In this document: positions 8,511 through 15,189 of the stretch, one piece after another | Layout: each line of letters opens with the position of its first letter | How positions within the stretch are numbered: the first letter of the stretch is position 1 | Assembly (NCBI GenBank): GCA_944391635.1 | Contig: CALXUL010000069.1 | Location: forward strand, 1 to 15,189 | Origin: an uncultured Clostridia bacterium | Lineage (GTDB): Bacteria; Bacillota; Clostridia; UBA1381 | Length of the DNA stretch: 15,189 nt | Direction of reading: 5' to 3' | Translations under genes and position numbers: made by a program | The notes under the pieces: generated by a model | Database searches by the model: none | What the model was told of the DNA's origin: nothing | Seen by the model: only the letters and a program-made list of their open reading frames with translations

Positions 8511-8579
8511 GTCCCAAATAAGTGAACAGCACCAGTTTGTACTGTTTGCACAAGCTGGTGCTGTTTATAAGTTTAGGAC
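8511..8579 (-). terminator. large hairpin with T tract ending the xyl operon
   Basis: Two 30-nt arms (8511-8540 and 8550-8579) pair around a 9-nt loop. The inner part, AACAGCACCAG with CTGGTGCTGTT, is perfect over 11 bp, and the outer end closes with GTCC/GGAC. On the - strand the hairpin is followed two bases later by seven T (8508-8502), the shape of an intrinsic terminator 12 nt beyond the xylA stop. It is far longer than a usual terminator. Its four imperfect positions of the T-G type are wobble pairs only if the + strand is the RNA, so a repeat-element origin is possible. Confidence 0.6.
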
Positions 8580-8591
8580 GAGGTGGATATT

Positions 8592-9908
8592 TTAGTTAAA
8601 TAAAACAGAATTTACAACCGATAATAGATATTCCTGTTTTCCGCTTTCAGGTTTAGGGCAGGATGCGGATTTTTCTGCATATGCAGACAGTTCATCAAGC
8701 GTTGCGTCGCCTGAGAGGATTTTTTTGCCGATATCTGACTCAAAGCTTGAGTATTTGTTTTTTACAAATTCATCAATCCTGCCGTCAGAAATGAGTTCTG
8801 CAGCTTTTATAAGTCCAAGCGCAAAGGTATCCATTCCCAATATGAAGGAAAGGAACATGTCCTCGTGGGTATTGCTGGGACGACGTGTTTTTGCATCAAA
8901 GTTAAATCCGCCGGTAAGTCCGCCTGCTTTTAATACTTCATACATACACATTGTAGCGCTGTATACATCGGAAGGGAACTCATCGGTATCCCAACCGAGA
9001 AGATAGTCGCCCTGGTTTGCATCAATTGAACCGAGCATACCGTTTATGGCTGAAATCCTCAGTTCATGCTCAAAGGTATGACCGGCAAGAGTCGCGTGGT
9101 TAGCCTCGATATTTAACTTAAAGTCTTTATCAAGACCATATTGTCTCAAAAACCCAATAGCTGTTGCCGCATCAAAATCATATTGATGCTTCATTGGCTC
9201 TTTTGGCTTCGGCTCAATATAGAAGTCGCCTTCAAAACCGATTTTTCGTCCGTATGCAACTGCCATTTTCATCAGGCGTGCTATATTTTCCTGCTCAAAC
9301 TTAACGTCGGTGTTAAGGAGCGTTTCATAGCCTTCGCGCCCGCCCCAGAAAACATAGCCTTTTGCGCCTAATTTAACTGACACATCCAGGGCTTTCTTTA
9401 TTTGTGCTGCGGCAAAGCAGAATACATCGGCAGAATTTGTGCTGCCGGCGCCGTTCATAAAACGCGGGTTTGAAAACATATTTGCTGTGCCCCATAAGCA
9501 TTTAATGTTTGTTTCTTTCATTTTAACAAGAATGTAATCGCTTATTTCATCAAGACGGCGGTTGGTTTCATTTATATCATCAGCCTCGGGAACAAGGTCT
9601 ACATCATGGAAACAGAAATATTCAATGCCAAGCTTTTGCATAAATTCAAAGCCTGCGTCTACCTTTGCTTTTGCATGTTCCATTGTGCCGGGTGTTGCGC
9701 CGAAGGATTTATCTGCGGTATCGCGGCCGAACATATCGGTGCCTGCCGCGCACAGATTATGCCACCATGCCATTGCAAAAGGCAGGTGTTCTTTCATTTT
9801 TTTGCCCAAGATTACTCTTTCTGGGTCATAAAACTTAAATGCAAACGGATTTTTGCTGTCCTTGCCCTCATATTTTACAGAGGGAATATTAGGGAAATAT
9901 GTGTTCAT
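8592..9908 (-). CDS. xylA: xylose isomerase, class II
   Basis: Cytoplasmic enzyme converting D-xylose to D-xylulose with two divalent metals. The 438-aa length and the N-terminal stretch ending in PFAMAWWHNLCAAGTDMFG are typical of class II xylose isomerases. The catalytic His101 and Asp104 lie in FCFHDVDLVPEAD. Glu232 and Lys234, metal ligand and catalytic Lys, lie in FYIEPKPKEPMKHQYD. The second metal site is in NIEANHATLAGH and SIDANQGD. All are present and the gene is intact. The ATG at 9908 is preceded by AAAAGGAG, which overlaps the last codons of the upstream GH3 gene; the gap is 5 nt. It is the third and last gene of the xylB-GH3-xylA operon and is followed by a large hairpin. Expression probably depends on the promoter upstream of xylB; no separate promoter is seen. 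Confidence 0.97.
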   Translation of the reverse strand: MNTYFPNIPSVKYEGKDSKNPFAFKFYDPERVILGKKMKEHLPFAMAWWHNLCAAGTDMFGRDTADKSFGATPGTMEHAKAKVDAGFEFMQKLGIEYFCFHDVDLVPEADDINETNRRLDEISDYILVKMKETNIKCLWGTANMFSNPRFMNGAGSTNSADVFCFAAAQIKKALDVSVKLGAKGYVFWGGREGYETLLNTDVKFEQENIARLMKMAVAYGRKIGFEGDFYIEPKPKEPMKHQYDFDAATAIGFLRQYGLDKDFKLNIEANHATLAGHTFEHELRISAINGMLGSIDANQGDYLLGWDTDEFPSDVYSATMCMYEVLKAGGLTGGFNFDAKTRRPSNTHEDMFLSFILGMDTFALGLIKAAELISDGRIDEFVKNKYSSFESDIGKKILSGDATLDELSAYAEKSASCPKPESGKQEYLLSVVNSVLFN

Positions 9909-9913
9909 ATTGT

Positions 9914-11803
9914 TTACTCCTTTTCAAAAGTTATTTTTAATTGTTCGCCTTTTTTAATAAATACTTTTTTAAATCCACACAGGTTTTTGTGAGGTATATA
10001 TTCAAATTTCAAAACCGAATAGAAAGTATCATAATCACCGGCGTTTTTAAGTTCAACAGTATTTTCATCAAGCCAGTTTTCTTCAATTTCAGAATATGTA
10101 AGCCCATAACCAAACTCATAAACCGGAGTGCCTTTATAGAATTTATATGTTCTGTTTTCCATTGAATAGTCAGTAAAATCAGGCAGGTCATCGCAGCTTT
10201 CATAGAAGGTTACCGGAAGTCTGCCGCTTGGCGAAACTTTGCCGAAGATTATATCGGCAACTGCTCTGCCGCCCATTGCGCCCGGATAGAAGCATTGGAG
10301 AATAGCATCACATTCTTCCTTTTGCCTTGAAAGATTAAGACAGCTTCCGCTAATATTTATAAATATCACCGGTTTATTAAGGGCAATAATTCTGTTATAG
10401 AGATTTTTCTGAGATTGCGGGAACTCCAAATCAAGCTTGTCACCGCTGTTAAATGCGTTGTATGCATCGCCCTCTTCGCCTTCGAGAGAGGCATCAAGCC
10501 CCATACACATAATTATAACGTCAGAGTGTTTTGCTGCAATTTCCGCCTCTTTTTCGCTGGTACATATAGTATGTCTGCTGTTTGGCTTTTCAAAAATATC
10601 ACAGCCCTTAGCATACATTACGTCTGTTTGCTCTAAAAGCCCCTGCAAAACTGTGTAATACCTTGATGGTCTGCCGTTGTAATTGCCAAGGAGCGATTCA
10701 ATTGAATCAGCGTTAGGACCGATAACGGCAATTTTTGTGCCCTTCTTTAATGGAAGTATACCGTTATTTTTGAGCATAACAATGCTTTCAGATGCCATTT
10801 GATAGTTAAGTTCCTGATGCTTTTTACATTCTACAACTTCATATGGGATATTGTCATATTCACAGTCATCATCAAACATTCCGAGTCTGAACCTTGCTTC
10901 AAATAGCATTTCGACAGCAGTTGTAATTGTTTCTTCTGAAATAAGCCCTTCTTTTACAGAATCCACAAGCCATGCATAAGCGTTGCCGCAGTTTAGCTGG
11001 CAACCGTTTTTTACGGCTAATGCCGCGCTTTCTGCTTCATTTTTTGTGAGCTTATGGTTATGGCTGATGTCATAGATTGCGCCGCAGTCGGATACAACAT
11101 ATCCGTCAAAACCAAACTCATCCCTTAAAATATCACAAAGCAGGGTTTTGCTTGCACAGCAAGCCTCGCCGTTAGTTCGGTTGTATGCGCCCATAACCGC
11201 CGAAGGGTGAGCATTTTTTATGCAGTATTCAAATGCCCAAAGGTAGGTTTCATATAAATCTTTTTTGTTTACAACCGCATTAAAACCGTGACGCTCTTTT
11301 TCGGGACCGCTATGTACAGCATAATGCTTTATTGTAGCATCCAGCTTGCGATATTTTCCATCTCCCTGAAGCCCCTTTATAAATGCGACGCCCATTCTGC
11401 CTGTAAGATATGGGTCTTCACCGTAGGTTTCATGACCCCTGCCCCATCTTGGGTCACGAAAAATATTTATATTGGGAGACCAATAGGTAAGCCCCTGATA
11501 AATGTCGGTTTCGCCGTAATTTTTATATTCGTTATACTGACCTCGCGCCTCGTCTGAGATTGCGCATGCAACCTTGTACATAAGATCGGTATTAAAGCTT
11601 GCAGCCATACCGATTGCCTGTGGAAATACACTTGCGCGCCCTGCTCTTGCAACACCGTGAAGACATTCATTCCACCAGTTGTATGCCGGGATATTAAGCC
11701 TTTCGATGGCTGGCGATTCATATGTCATCTGTGAAATCTTTTCGTCCAAAGTCATCTGTGATACGAGCTCCTGTGCCCGCTCTTTAAAGCTTTTACTGCT
11801 CAT
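9914..11803 (-). CDS. GH3 glycosidase, probable intracellular beta-xylosidase/beta-glucosidase
   Basis: Hydrolyses terminal beta-linked xylose or glucose from oligosaccharides. The start pattern YNWWNECLHGVARAG (41-55) is typical of the GH3 subgroup rich in beta-xylosidases, and xylA/xylB neighbours support xylo-oligosaccharides as substrate. Domain 1 carries YVVSDCGA with nucleophile Asp239. Domain 2 carries the acid/base region LEGEEGD (440-446). There is no signal peptide, so it acts in the cytoplasm on imported sugars. The FnIII-like C-terminal domain begins at VYEFGYGLTYS but is short, and the 629-aa protein ends in GEQLKITFEKE. ATG 11803 is preferred over GTG 11812: the AAGAGGTG ribosome site overlaps that GTG and lies 6 nt from the ATG. 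The ribosome site is made from the last codons and stop of xylB, and the next site from the end of this gene, so translation is probably coupled. Substrate is uncertain between xylosides, glucosides and arabinosides. Confidence 0.93.
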   Translation of the reverse strand: MSSKSFKERAQELVSQMTLDEKISQMTYESPAIERLNIPAYNWWNECLHGVARAGRASVFPQAIGMAASFNTDLMYKVACAISDEARGQYNEYKNYGETDIYQGLTYWSPNINIFRDPRWGRGHETYGEDPYLTGRMGVAFIKGLQGDGKYRKLDATIKHYAVHSGPEKERHGFNAVVNKKDLYETYLWAFEYCIKNAHPSAVMGAYNRTNGEACCASKTLLCDILRDEFGFDGYVVSDCGAIYDISHNHKLTKNEAESAALAVKNGCQLNCGNAYAWLVDSVKEGLISEETITTAVEMLFEARFRLGMFDDDCEYDNIPYEVVECKKHQELNYQMASESIVMLKNNGILPLKKGTKIAVIGPNADSIESLLGNYNGRPSRYYTVLQGLLEQTDVMYAKGCDIFEKPNSRHTICTSEKEAEIAAKHSDVIIMCMGLDASLEGEEGDAYNAFNSGDKLDLEFPQSQKNLYNRIIALNKPVIFINISGSCLNLSRQKEECDAILQCFYPGAMGGRAVADIIFGKVSPSGRLPVTFYESCDDLPDFTDYSMENRTYKFYKGTPVYEFGYGLTYSEIEENWLDENTVELKNAGDYDTFYSVLKFEYIPHKNLCGFKKVFIKKGEQLKITFEKE

Positions 11804-11808
11804 TAAAT

Positions 11809-13281
11809 TCACCTCTTAATTTTTTTATATAATTCTTTTACCGCGGGGTAGATATTTTGGAACCTTTTATATTTTTCGTCATAAAGCTTGCAAAGCTGAT
11901 TATCAGGATCGATTGTGGCTTTAATTTTTATTCCGGTATTATTTTGTATGCCCTCGTTTCCTGAGGCTGCCATAGCAAGCAGTGCCGAACCATAATCGGG
12001 TCCGGTTTCCTTTTGAGGAATCTCGAGTGTTATATTAAGGACGTTAGCGAGGATTTTAAGCCACAGCATAGATTTTGCCCCGCCGCCGCAGACTGTGCTG
12101 CTTTTTATGTTAATGCCTGCCTTTCGCGCAACCTCAATATTATCACGTATAGCAAATGCCACGCCCTCTAATACGGCAAGAAGCATATCCTGGCGTTTTG
12201 TGTTCGGACGAAGCCCTATAAAAAGCCCTGTAGCATCGGTATCATTTATCGGGCTTCGCTCTCCCATAAGATAGGGAAGAAAGAAAACGTCAGTATTTGC
12301 AAGCATTTCGTCAGTTATCTTTTCCTGCTCAAGGCTGTAGTTTTCGGTATTTAAAATTTCGTCGCAGAACCATTTGTTGCAGGATGCCGCAGAAAGGATA
12401 CATCCCAATAAATGATAAGCGCCGTCAGCATGGCAGAAACTGTGCAGGGCATTGTTTTCATCAACCGAGAAGTTTGATGATGAAATAAAGATTGTGCCTG
12501 ACGTGCCAAGTGAGATATTACAGCGTCCGTCGCCTGTGGTGCCCGTGCCGATTGCCGCTCCTGCATTATCACCTGCCCCTGCCGCAACTACAGTTGATGC
12601 GCAAAGCCCGAGTTTATCGGCTATCTCAGGAAGAAGTGTGCCTACCGGGTCATAGCTTTCAAAAAGTTTTGGCATCTGTTCGGGTTTTACACCGCAGATT
12701 TTCAGCATATCCTCTGACCATCGCTTATTTTTCACATCAAGCATAAGCGTTCCCGAAGCGTCGGAATAGTCGGTTGAATGTACTCCGGTAAGCCGGTAAT
12801 TTATGTAGTCTTTCGGGAGCATTATCTTTGAAATTTTGTCAAAGTTATCTTTTTCGTTATTAATAAGCCAAAGCAGCTTTGGAGCGGTAAAGCCGGCAAA
12901 TGCAATATTTGCGGTAAGCTCGGTAAGCTTTTTCTTCCCGATTTGAGTGTTAAGATATTCAGTTTCTCTGCCGGTACGGTTATCATTCCATAAAATAGCA
13001 GGTCTTATAACATTATCGTCTTTATCAAGGATTACAAGCCCGTGCATCTGCCCGGCAACGCCGATTGCCGAAATAAGGCTTTTATCAAAACCTCGGGTTA
13101 GTTCGTCTATTCCGTCGGCAAAAGCCTCCCACCAGTCAGATGGGTTTTGCTCCGACCATCCCGGATGCGGATATGATACATCATAGGCTTTTGTGGTCGA
13201 GCTGATAATATTCCTGTTGCTGTCGGTAAGTACCAGTTTCAGCGCAGACGTGCCCAGGTCGGCGCCGATAAAATATTTCAT
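11809..13281 (-). CDS. xylB: xylulokinase
   Basis: FGGY-family kinase that phosphorylates D-xylulose with ATP to xylulose 5-phosphate, the entry to the pentose phosphate pathway. GADLGTSALK (6-15) is the first phosphate loop, GQMHG at 77-81 the substrate-contact motif, and AGAGDNAGAAIGTG carries the catalytic base Asp238. GLRPNTKRQDML and CGGGAKS mark the C-terminal ATPase half. The length of 490 aa matches known XylB proteins and no lesion is visible. A strong AAAGGAGGG (13288-13296) precedes the ATG at 13281. It is the first gene of the operon, divergent from the AraC-type regulator 116 bp away. Its TGA (11811-11809) sits 5 nt from the GH3 start. Related FGGY kinases act on other pentuloses, but the adjacent xylose isomerase makes xylulose the likely substrate. 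Confidence 0.95.
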   Translation of the reverse strand: MKYFIGADLGTSALKLVLTDSNRNIISSTTKAYDVSYPHPGWSEQNPSDWWEAFADGIDELTRGFDKSLISAIGVAGQMHGLVILDKDDNVIRPAILWNDNRTGRETEYLNTQIGKKKLTELTANIAFAGFTAPKLLWLINNEKDNFDKISKIMLPKDYINYRLTGVHSTDYSDASGTLMLDVKNKRWSEDMLKICGVKPEQMPKLFESYDPVGTLLPEIADKLGLCASTVVAAGAGDNAGAAIGTGTTGDGRCNISLGTSGTIFISSSNFSVDENNALHSFCHADGAYHLLGCILSAASCNKWFCDEILNTENYSLEQEKITDEMLANTDVFFLPYLMGERSPINDTDATGLFIGLRPNTKRQDMLLAVLEGVAFAIRDNIEVARKAGINIKSSTVCGGGAKSMLWLKILANVLNITLEIPQKETGPDYGSALLAMAASGNEGIQNNTGIKIKATIDPDNQLCKLYDEKYKRFQNIYPAVKELYKKIKR

Positions 13282-13316
13282 AGTTACCCTCCTTTAGCGG
13301 ACATTTATTTATTTTT

Positions 13317-13325
13317 ATTCTATCA
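13317..13325 (-). promoter_or_regulatory. extended -10 promoter of the xylB-GH3-xylA operon
   Basis: On the - strand TGATAGAAT gives an extended TG and a 5-of-6 -10 box (TAGAAT, 13322-13317), about 36 nt before the xylB start. No good -35 box lies 16-18 nt upstream, the usual picture at promoters that need an activator. The missing -35 region coincides with the core promoter of the divergent regulator gene. Confidence 0.55.
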
Positions 13326-13333
13326 TATAACAG

Positions 13334-13362
13334 TTGACAAATCTGGCAAAAAAGGATATAAT
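13334..13362 (+). promoter_or_regulatory. consensus sigma-A promoter of the AraC-family regulator
   Basis: TTGACA (13334-13339) and TATAAT (13357-13362) are both perfect, with a 17-nt spacer. The -10 box lies 35 nt before the regulator ATG at 13398. Just downstream is the near-palindrome GACAAAATTTGTT (13368-13380), and GACAAA also occurs at 13336-13341, 32 bp away. These are candidate binding sites for the regulator on its own promoter and on the xyl promoter. Confidence 0.85.
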
Positions 13363-13397
13363 TTATAGACAAAATTTGTTATTTGGAGTGCTATGGT

Positions 13398-14165
13398 ATG
13401 TTTTACGAATTTAAGCATTTCGGAGTGTCGGAGCATTTTTGCAGGGAGTATGGAAGAAACTTTAATTTTTCTGCACACATACACCATTGTTTTGAGCTCA
13501 TAATAGTTGTAAAAGGCGAGATGGAGGTAAGCGTTGACGGCATAAAATATATAATTGGCGCTGATGAAGCGGTATTGGTTTTTCCAAATCAGATACACTC
13601 TTTAAAAAGCCGCAGCTGTGAGCATATACTTTTTATTTTTTCGCCGGAACTCGTAAAGGCATTTTCCTCTAAGCACACAAATAAAATACCCCAAGATAAT
13701 AAATTCGTTGTTAGCCAGTATTTGCTAAAAAGCTTAAAAGAACTTTATGAGGACAGTACCATAATAAAGAAAAAAGGCGCGCTGTATTCGGTATGTGCGG
13801 AATTTGATGAAAACAGGGTATATAACGAAAAGGAAACTGACAGCAGAAACCTGCTATATAATATATTTGAGTTTGTGGAGAAGAACTATAAAAGCGACTG
13901 TTCGCTTGAAAAGCTGGCAAAGGAAACAGCATACAGTTATTCATATTTATCGCATTATTTCAAGAATATTGTAGGAATATCTTTTAACGCTTATGTAAAT
14001 CAATATCGCATAAGTAAGGCGTGCTATATTTTAAGCAATGACGATACTTATATACTAAACTGTGCCTTAGAGTGCGGATATACATCGCTTAGGAGTTTTA
14101 ACAGAAATTTTAAGATGTGTATTGGTATGACGCCTCAGCAGTACCGTGATAAGGATAAAAAATAA
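13398..14165 (+). CDS. AraC-family transcriptional regulator, probable xyl operon activator
   Basis: DNA-binding regulator of 255 aa with the usual two-domain plan. Residues about 20-70 form a cupin-type sensor domain (HIHHCFELIIVVKGEMEVSVDG, then VLVFPNQIH). Residues about 150-255 form the double helix-turn-helix domain, with SLEKLAKETAYSYSYLSHYF as the first helix pair and DTYILNCALECGYTSLRSFN followed by GMTPQQYR as the second. The ATG at 13398 has GGAG (13385-13388) 9 nt upstream; an in-frame TTG at 13383 overlaps that site and is rejected. The gene is divergent from xylB and shares a 116-bp control region with it, so it most likely senses a xylose-related sugar and activates the operon. 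The sugar is inferred from context only. No sequence lesion is seen. Confidence 0.9.
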   Translation: MFYEFKHFGVSEHFCREYGRNFNFSAHIHHCFELIIVVKGEMEVSVDGIKYIIGADEAVLVFPNQIHSLKSRSCEHILFIFSPELVKAFSSKHTNKIPQDNKFVVSQYLLKSLKELYEDSTIIKKKGALYSVCAEFDENRVYNEKETDSRNLLYNIFEFVEKNYKSDCSLEKLAKETAYSYSYLSHYFKNIVGISFNAYVNQYRISKACYILSNDDTYILNCALECGYTSLRSFNRNFKMCIGMTPQQYRDKDKK

Positions 14166-14181
14166 AATGGTTGTTTTTTAT

Positions 14182-14210
14182 TTGTCTGGGTATACTATCT
14201 TTATTATAAA
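14182..14210 (+). promoter_or_regulatory. possible promoter of the amino acid permease gene
   Basis: TTGTCT (14182-14187) and TATAAA (14205-14210) are separated by 17 nt, in the 62-bp gap between the regulator and the permease. The predicted start would leave a leader of only about 10 nt. No convincing terminator follows the regulator, so read-through from its promoter is an equal alternative. Confidence 0.3.
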
Positions 14211-14227
14211 ATGAAAGAAGTGGGAAG

Positions 14228-15189
14228 ATGAGCGAACCGTTAAAGGAAAAATACGGGCTGTTTACGGCCATTGCAATGGTAGTCGGAATAGTAATGGGAA
14301 GCGGGGTCTTTTTTAAGGCAGAAAAAATTCTTAGCGCAACGGGTGGCAACCTGCCGCTTGGAATTCTTGCATGGGCAATCGGAGGTCTGATTATGGTCGC
14401 CTGCGCGTATGTCTTTTCGGTTATGGCAGGCAAATATTCATATGTAAACGGAGTTGTAGATTATGCCGAAGTGGCATTAGGCAAAAAATACGGATATATG
14501 GTCGGCTGGTTTATGAGTACAATATATTACCCCACTCTTGCGGGAGTATTATCCTGGATAAGCGCAAGGTATGTTTGTGTGCTTTTTGGGCTTAATACCC
14601 AAGGTCAGGCAGCTATGGTGCTTAGTATGATATTCTTGCTGGGAAGCTATACTGTAAACTCGCTTGCCCCGATGCTTGCGGGGAAAATTCAGGTGGCAGC
14701 GACTGTTATAAAAATAATACCTCTCATTTTAATGGCGGTTGTGGGTACTATTGTGGGACTAAGTAACGGGCTTATGGTAGAGAATTTTACTACGGTAGTA
14801 GAAACTGTTCCGACGGGAAAGGCATTATTTACAGCAGTGGTTGCAGCGGCTTTTGCGTATGAGGGCTGGATTATTGCAACATCTATTAATGCAGAGCTTA
14901 AAAATGCAAAACGTAATCTTCCGCTTGCTTTAACAGCAGGAACACTGATGATTGTTGCAATTTATATTCTTTATTATATAGGACTTTCGGGTGGCGTTTC
15001 AAATGCTGTTATGATGGAAGGCGGAGAAGAGGGAATACGGGTAGCATTTGAGGCAGTGTTTACAAAAGCCGGGTCAACGGCGCTGTTTGTATTTATAATC
15101 ATATCATGTCTTGGCACACTAAACGGTTTGATGCTTGCTTGTGTGCGTGGCGTATATTCTTTAGCGGTGCGCGGTCAAGGTCCTGCGCC
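14228..15189 (+). CDS. APC-superfamily amino acid permease, N-terminal part (runs off the window)
   Basis: Integral membrane transporter; 320 codons are visible with no stop before the window end. The first helix carries the APC signature GIVMGSGVFFKAEKIL, the glycine-rich break that binds the amino acid backbone. Later helices include LPLGILAWAIGGLIMVACAY, IKIIPLILMAVVGTIVGL and LFTAVVAAAFAYEGW. AFAYEGWI followed by INAELKNAKRNLPLA is the helix 6 region and cytoplasmic loop typical of the LAT/amino acid-polyamine branch. Eight or so hydrophobic segments can be counted out of the usual 12, so roughly a third of the gene is missing at the 3' end. The ATG at 14228 has only a weak ribosome site (GAAGTGGGA); an upstream ATG at 14211 ends after six codons. 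The substrate is unknown. Its link to xylose use is unclear and it may simply be the next gene on the chromosome. Confidence 0.85.
   Translation, partial: MSEPLKEKYGLFTAIAMVVGIVMGSGVFFKAEKILSATGGNLPLGILAWAIGGLIMVACAYVFSVMAGKYSYVNGVVDYAEVALGKKYGYMVGWFMSTIYYPTLAGVLSWISARYVCVLFGLNTQGQAAMVLSMIFLLGSYTVNSLAPMLAGKIQVAATVIKIIPLILMAVVGTIVGLSNGLMVENFTTVVETVPTGKALFTAVVAAAFAYEGWIIATSINAELKNAKRNLPLALTAGTLMIVAIYILYYIGLSGGVSNAVMMEGGEEGIRVAFEAVFTKAGSTALFVFIIISCLGTLNGLMLACVRGVYSLAVRGQGPA

Noticed and set aside
4252..9992. Several open frames opposite or inside the esterase, GH95, xylA and GH3 genes
   Set aside because: They lack ribosome sites and recognisable domains and follow the codon phase of the real genes; they are shadows.
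11804..11812. GTG at 11812 as the start of the GH3 gene
   Set aside because: It overlaps the xylB stop and the ribosome site itself; ATG 11803 has a proper 6-nt spacing.
13383..13397. TTG at 13383 as the start of the AraC-type regulator
   Set aside because: It overlaps the GGAG ribosome site that serves the ATG at 13398.
14166..14227. Terminator between the regulator and the permease
   Set aside because: Only runs of A and T, with no stable GC-containing stem.
1..15189. Transposases, insertion-sequence ends, CRISPR repeats, tRNA genes, toxin-antitoxin or phage-defence genes
   Set aside because: None seen. The rearrangement at 6324 has no recognisable mobile-element sequence at or near it.

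Overview
The window looks like the chromosome of an AT-rich, low-GC Gram-positive gut- or rumen-type clostridium that feeds on plant polysaccharide. This is inferred from consensus sigma-A promoters with 17-nt spacers, strong AGGAGG-type ribosome sites, a copper-amine-oxidase-N-type secreted protein, CBM96-like and SASA modules, a class II xylose isomerase and an AraC-type sugar regulator. I cannot name the genus. No mobile element, CRISPR array, rRNA or tRNA was seen.

Layout. (1) 24-1670 (+): an intact alpha-phosphohexomutase. (2) 1702-8323: a run of damaged genes for secreted proteins. On the + strand these are a copper-amine-oxidase-N-domain protein with a stop at codon 6 (1762-2841), the tail of a CBM96/DNRLRE-type protein with an internal stop (2955-3431), and a large secreted SASA-type acetylesterase with two tandem beta-sandwich-like modules, split by two frameshifts and cut off at its 3' end (3481-6338). 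On the - strand is a GH95 alpha-L-fucosidase/galactosidase that lacks its C-terminal part and is out of frame at its start (6306-8323). The esterase and the GH95 gene are fused tail to tail near 6324, and both are truncated at exactly that point. (3) 8592-13281 (-): an intact, tightly packed operon in transcription order xylB (xylulokinase), GH3 glycosidase, xylA (xylose isomerase), ending in a large hairpin. (4) 13398-14165 (+): a divergent AraC-family regulator with a perfect consensus promoter that overlaps the xyl promoter region. (5) 14228 to the window end (+): the first 320 codons of an APC-family amino acid permease.

How it works together. The xyl operon would take imported xylo-oligosaccharides, hydrolyse them in the cytoplasm with the GH3 enzyme, isomerise xylose with XylA and phosphorylate xylulose with XylB for the pentose phosphate pathway. 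The divergent AraC-type protein is the obvious candidate activator. The neighbouring extracellular part (SASA esterase for O-acetyl groups, GH95 for terminal fucose or galactose, CBM96-like protein) fits attack on decorated hemicellulose such as xyloglucan or acetylated xylan, but every one of those genes carries at least one lesion here. The main result is therefore a sharp contrast between an intact intracellular xylose pathway and a broken, rearranged extracellular locus. Misassembly or read error must be excluded before this is called real gene decay. I see no convincing new defence or mobile system.
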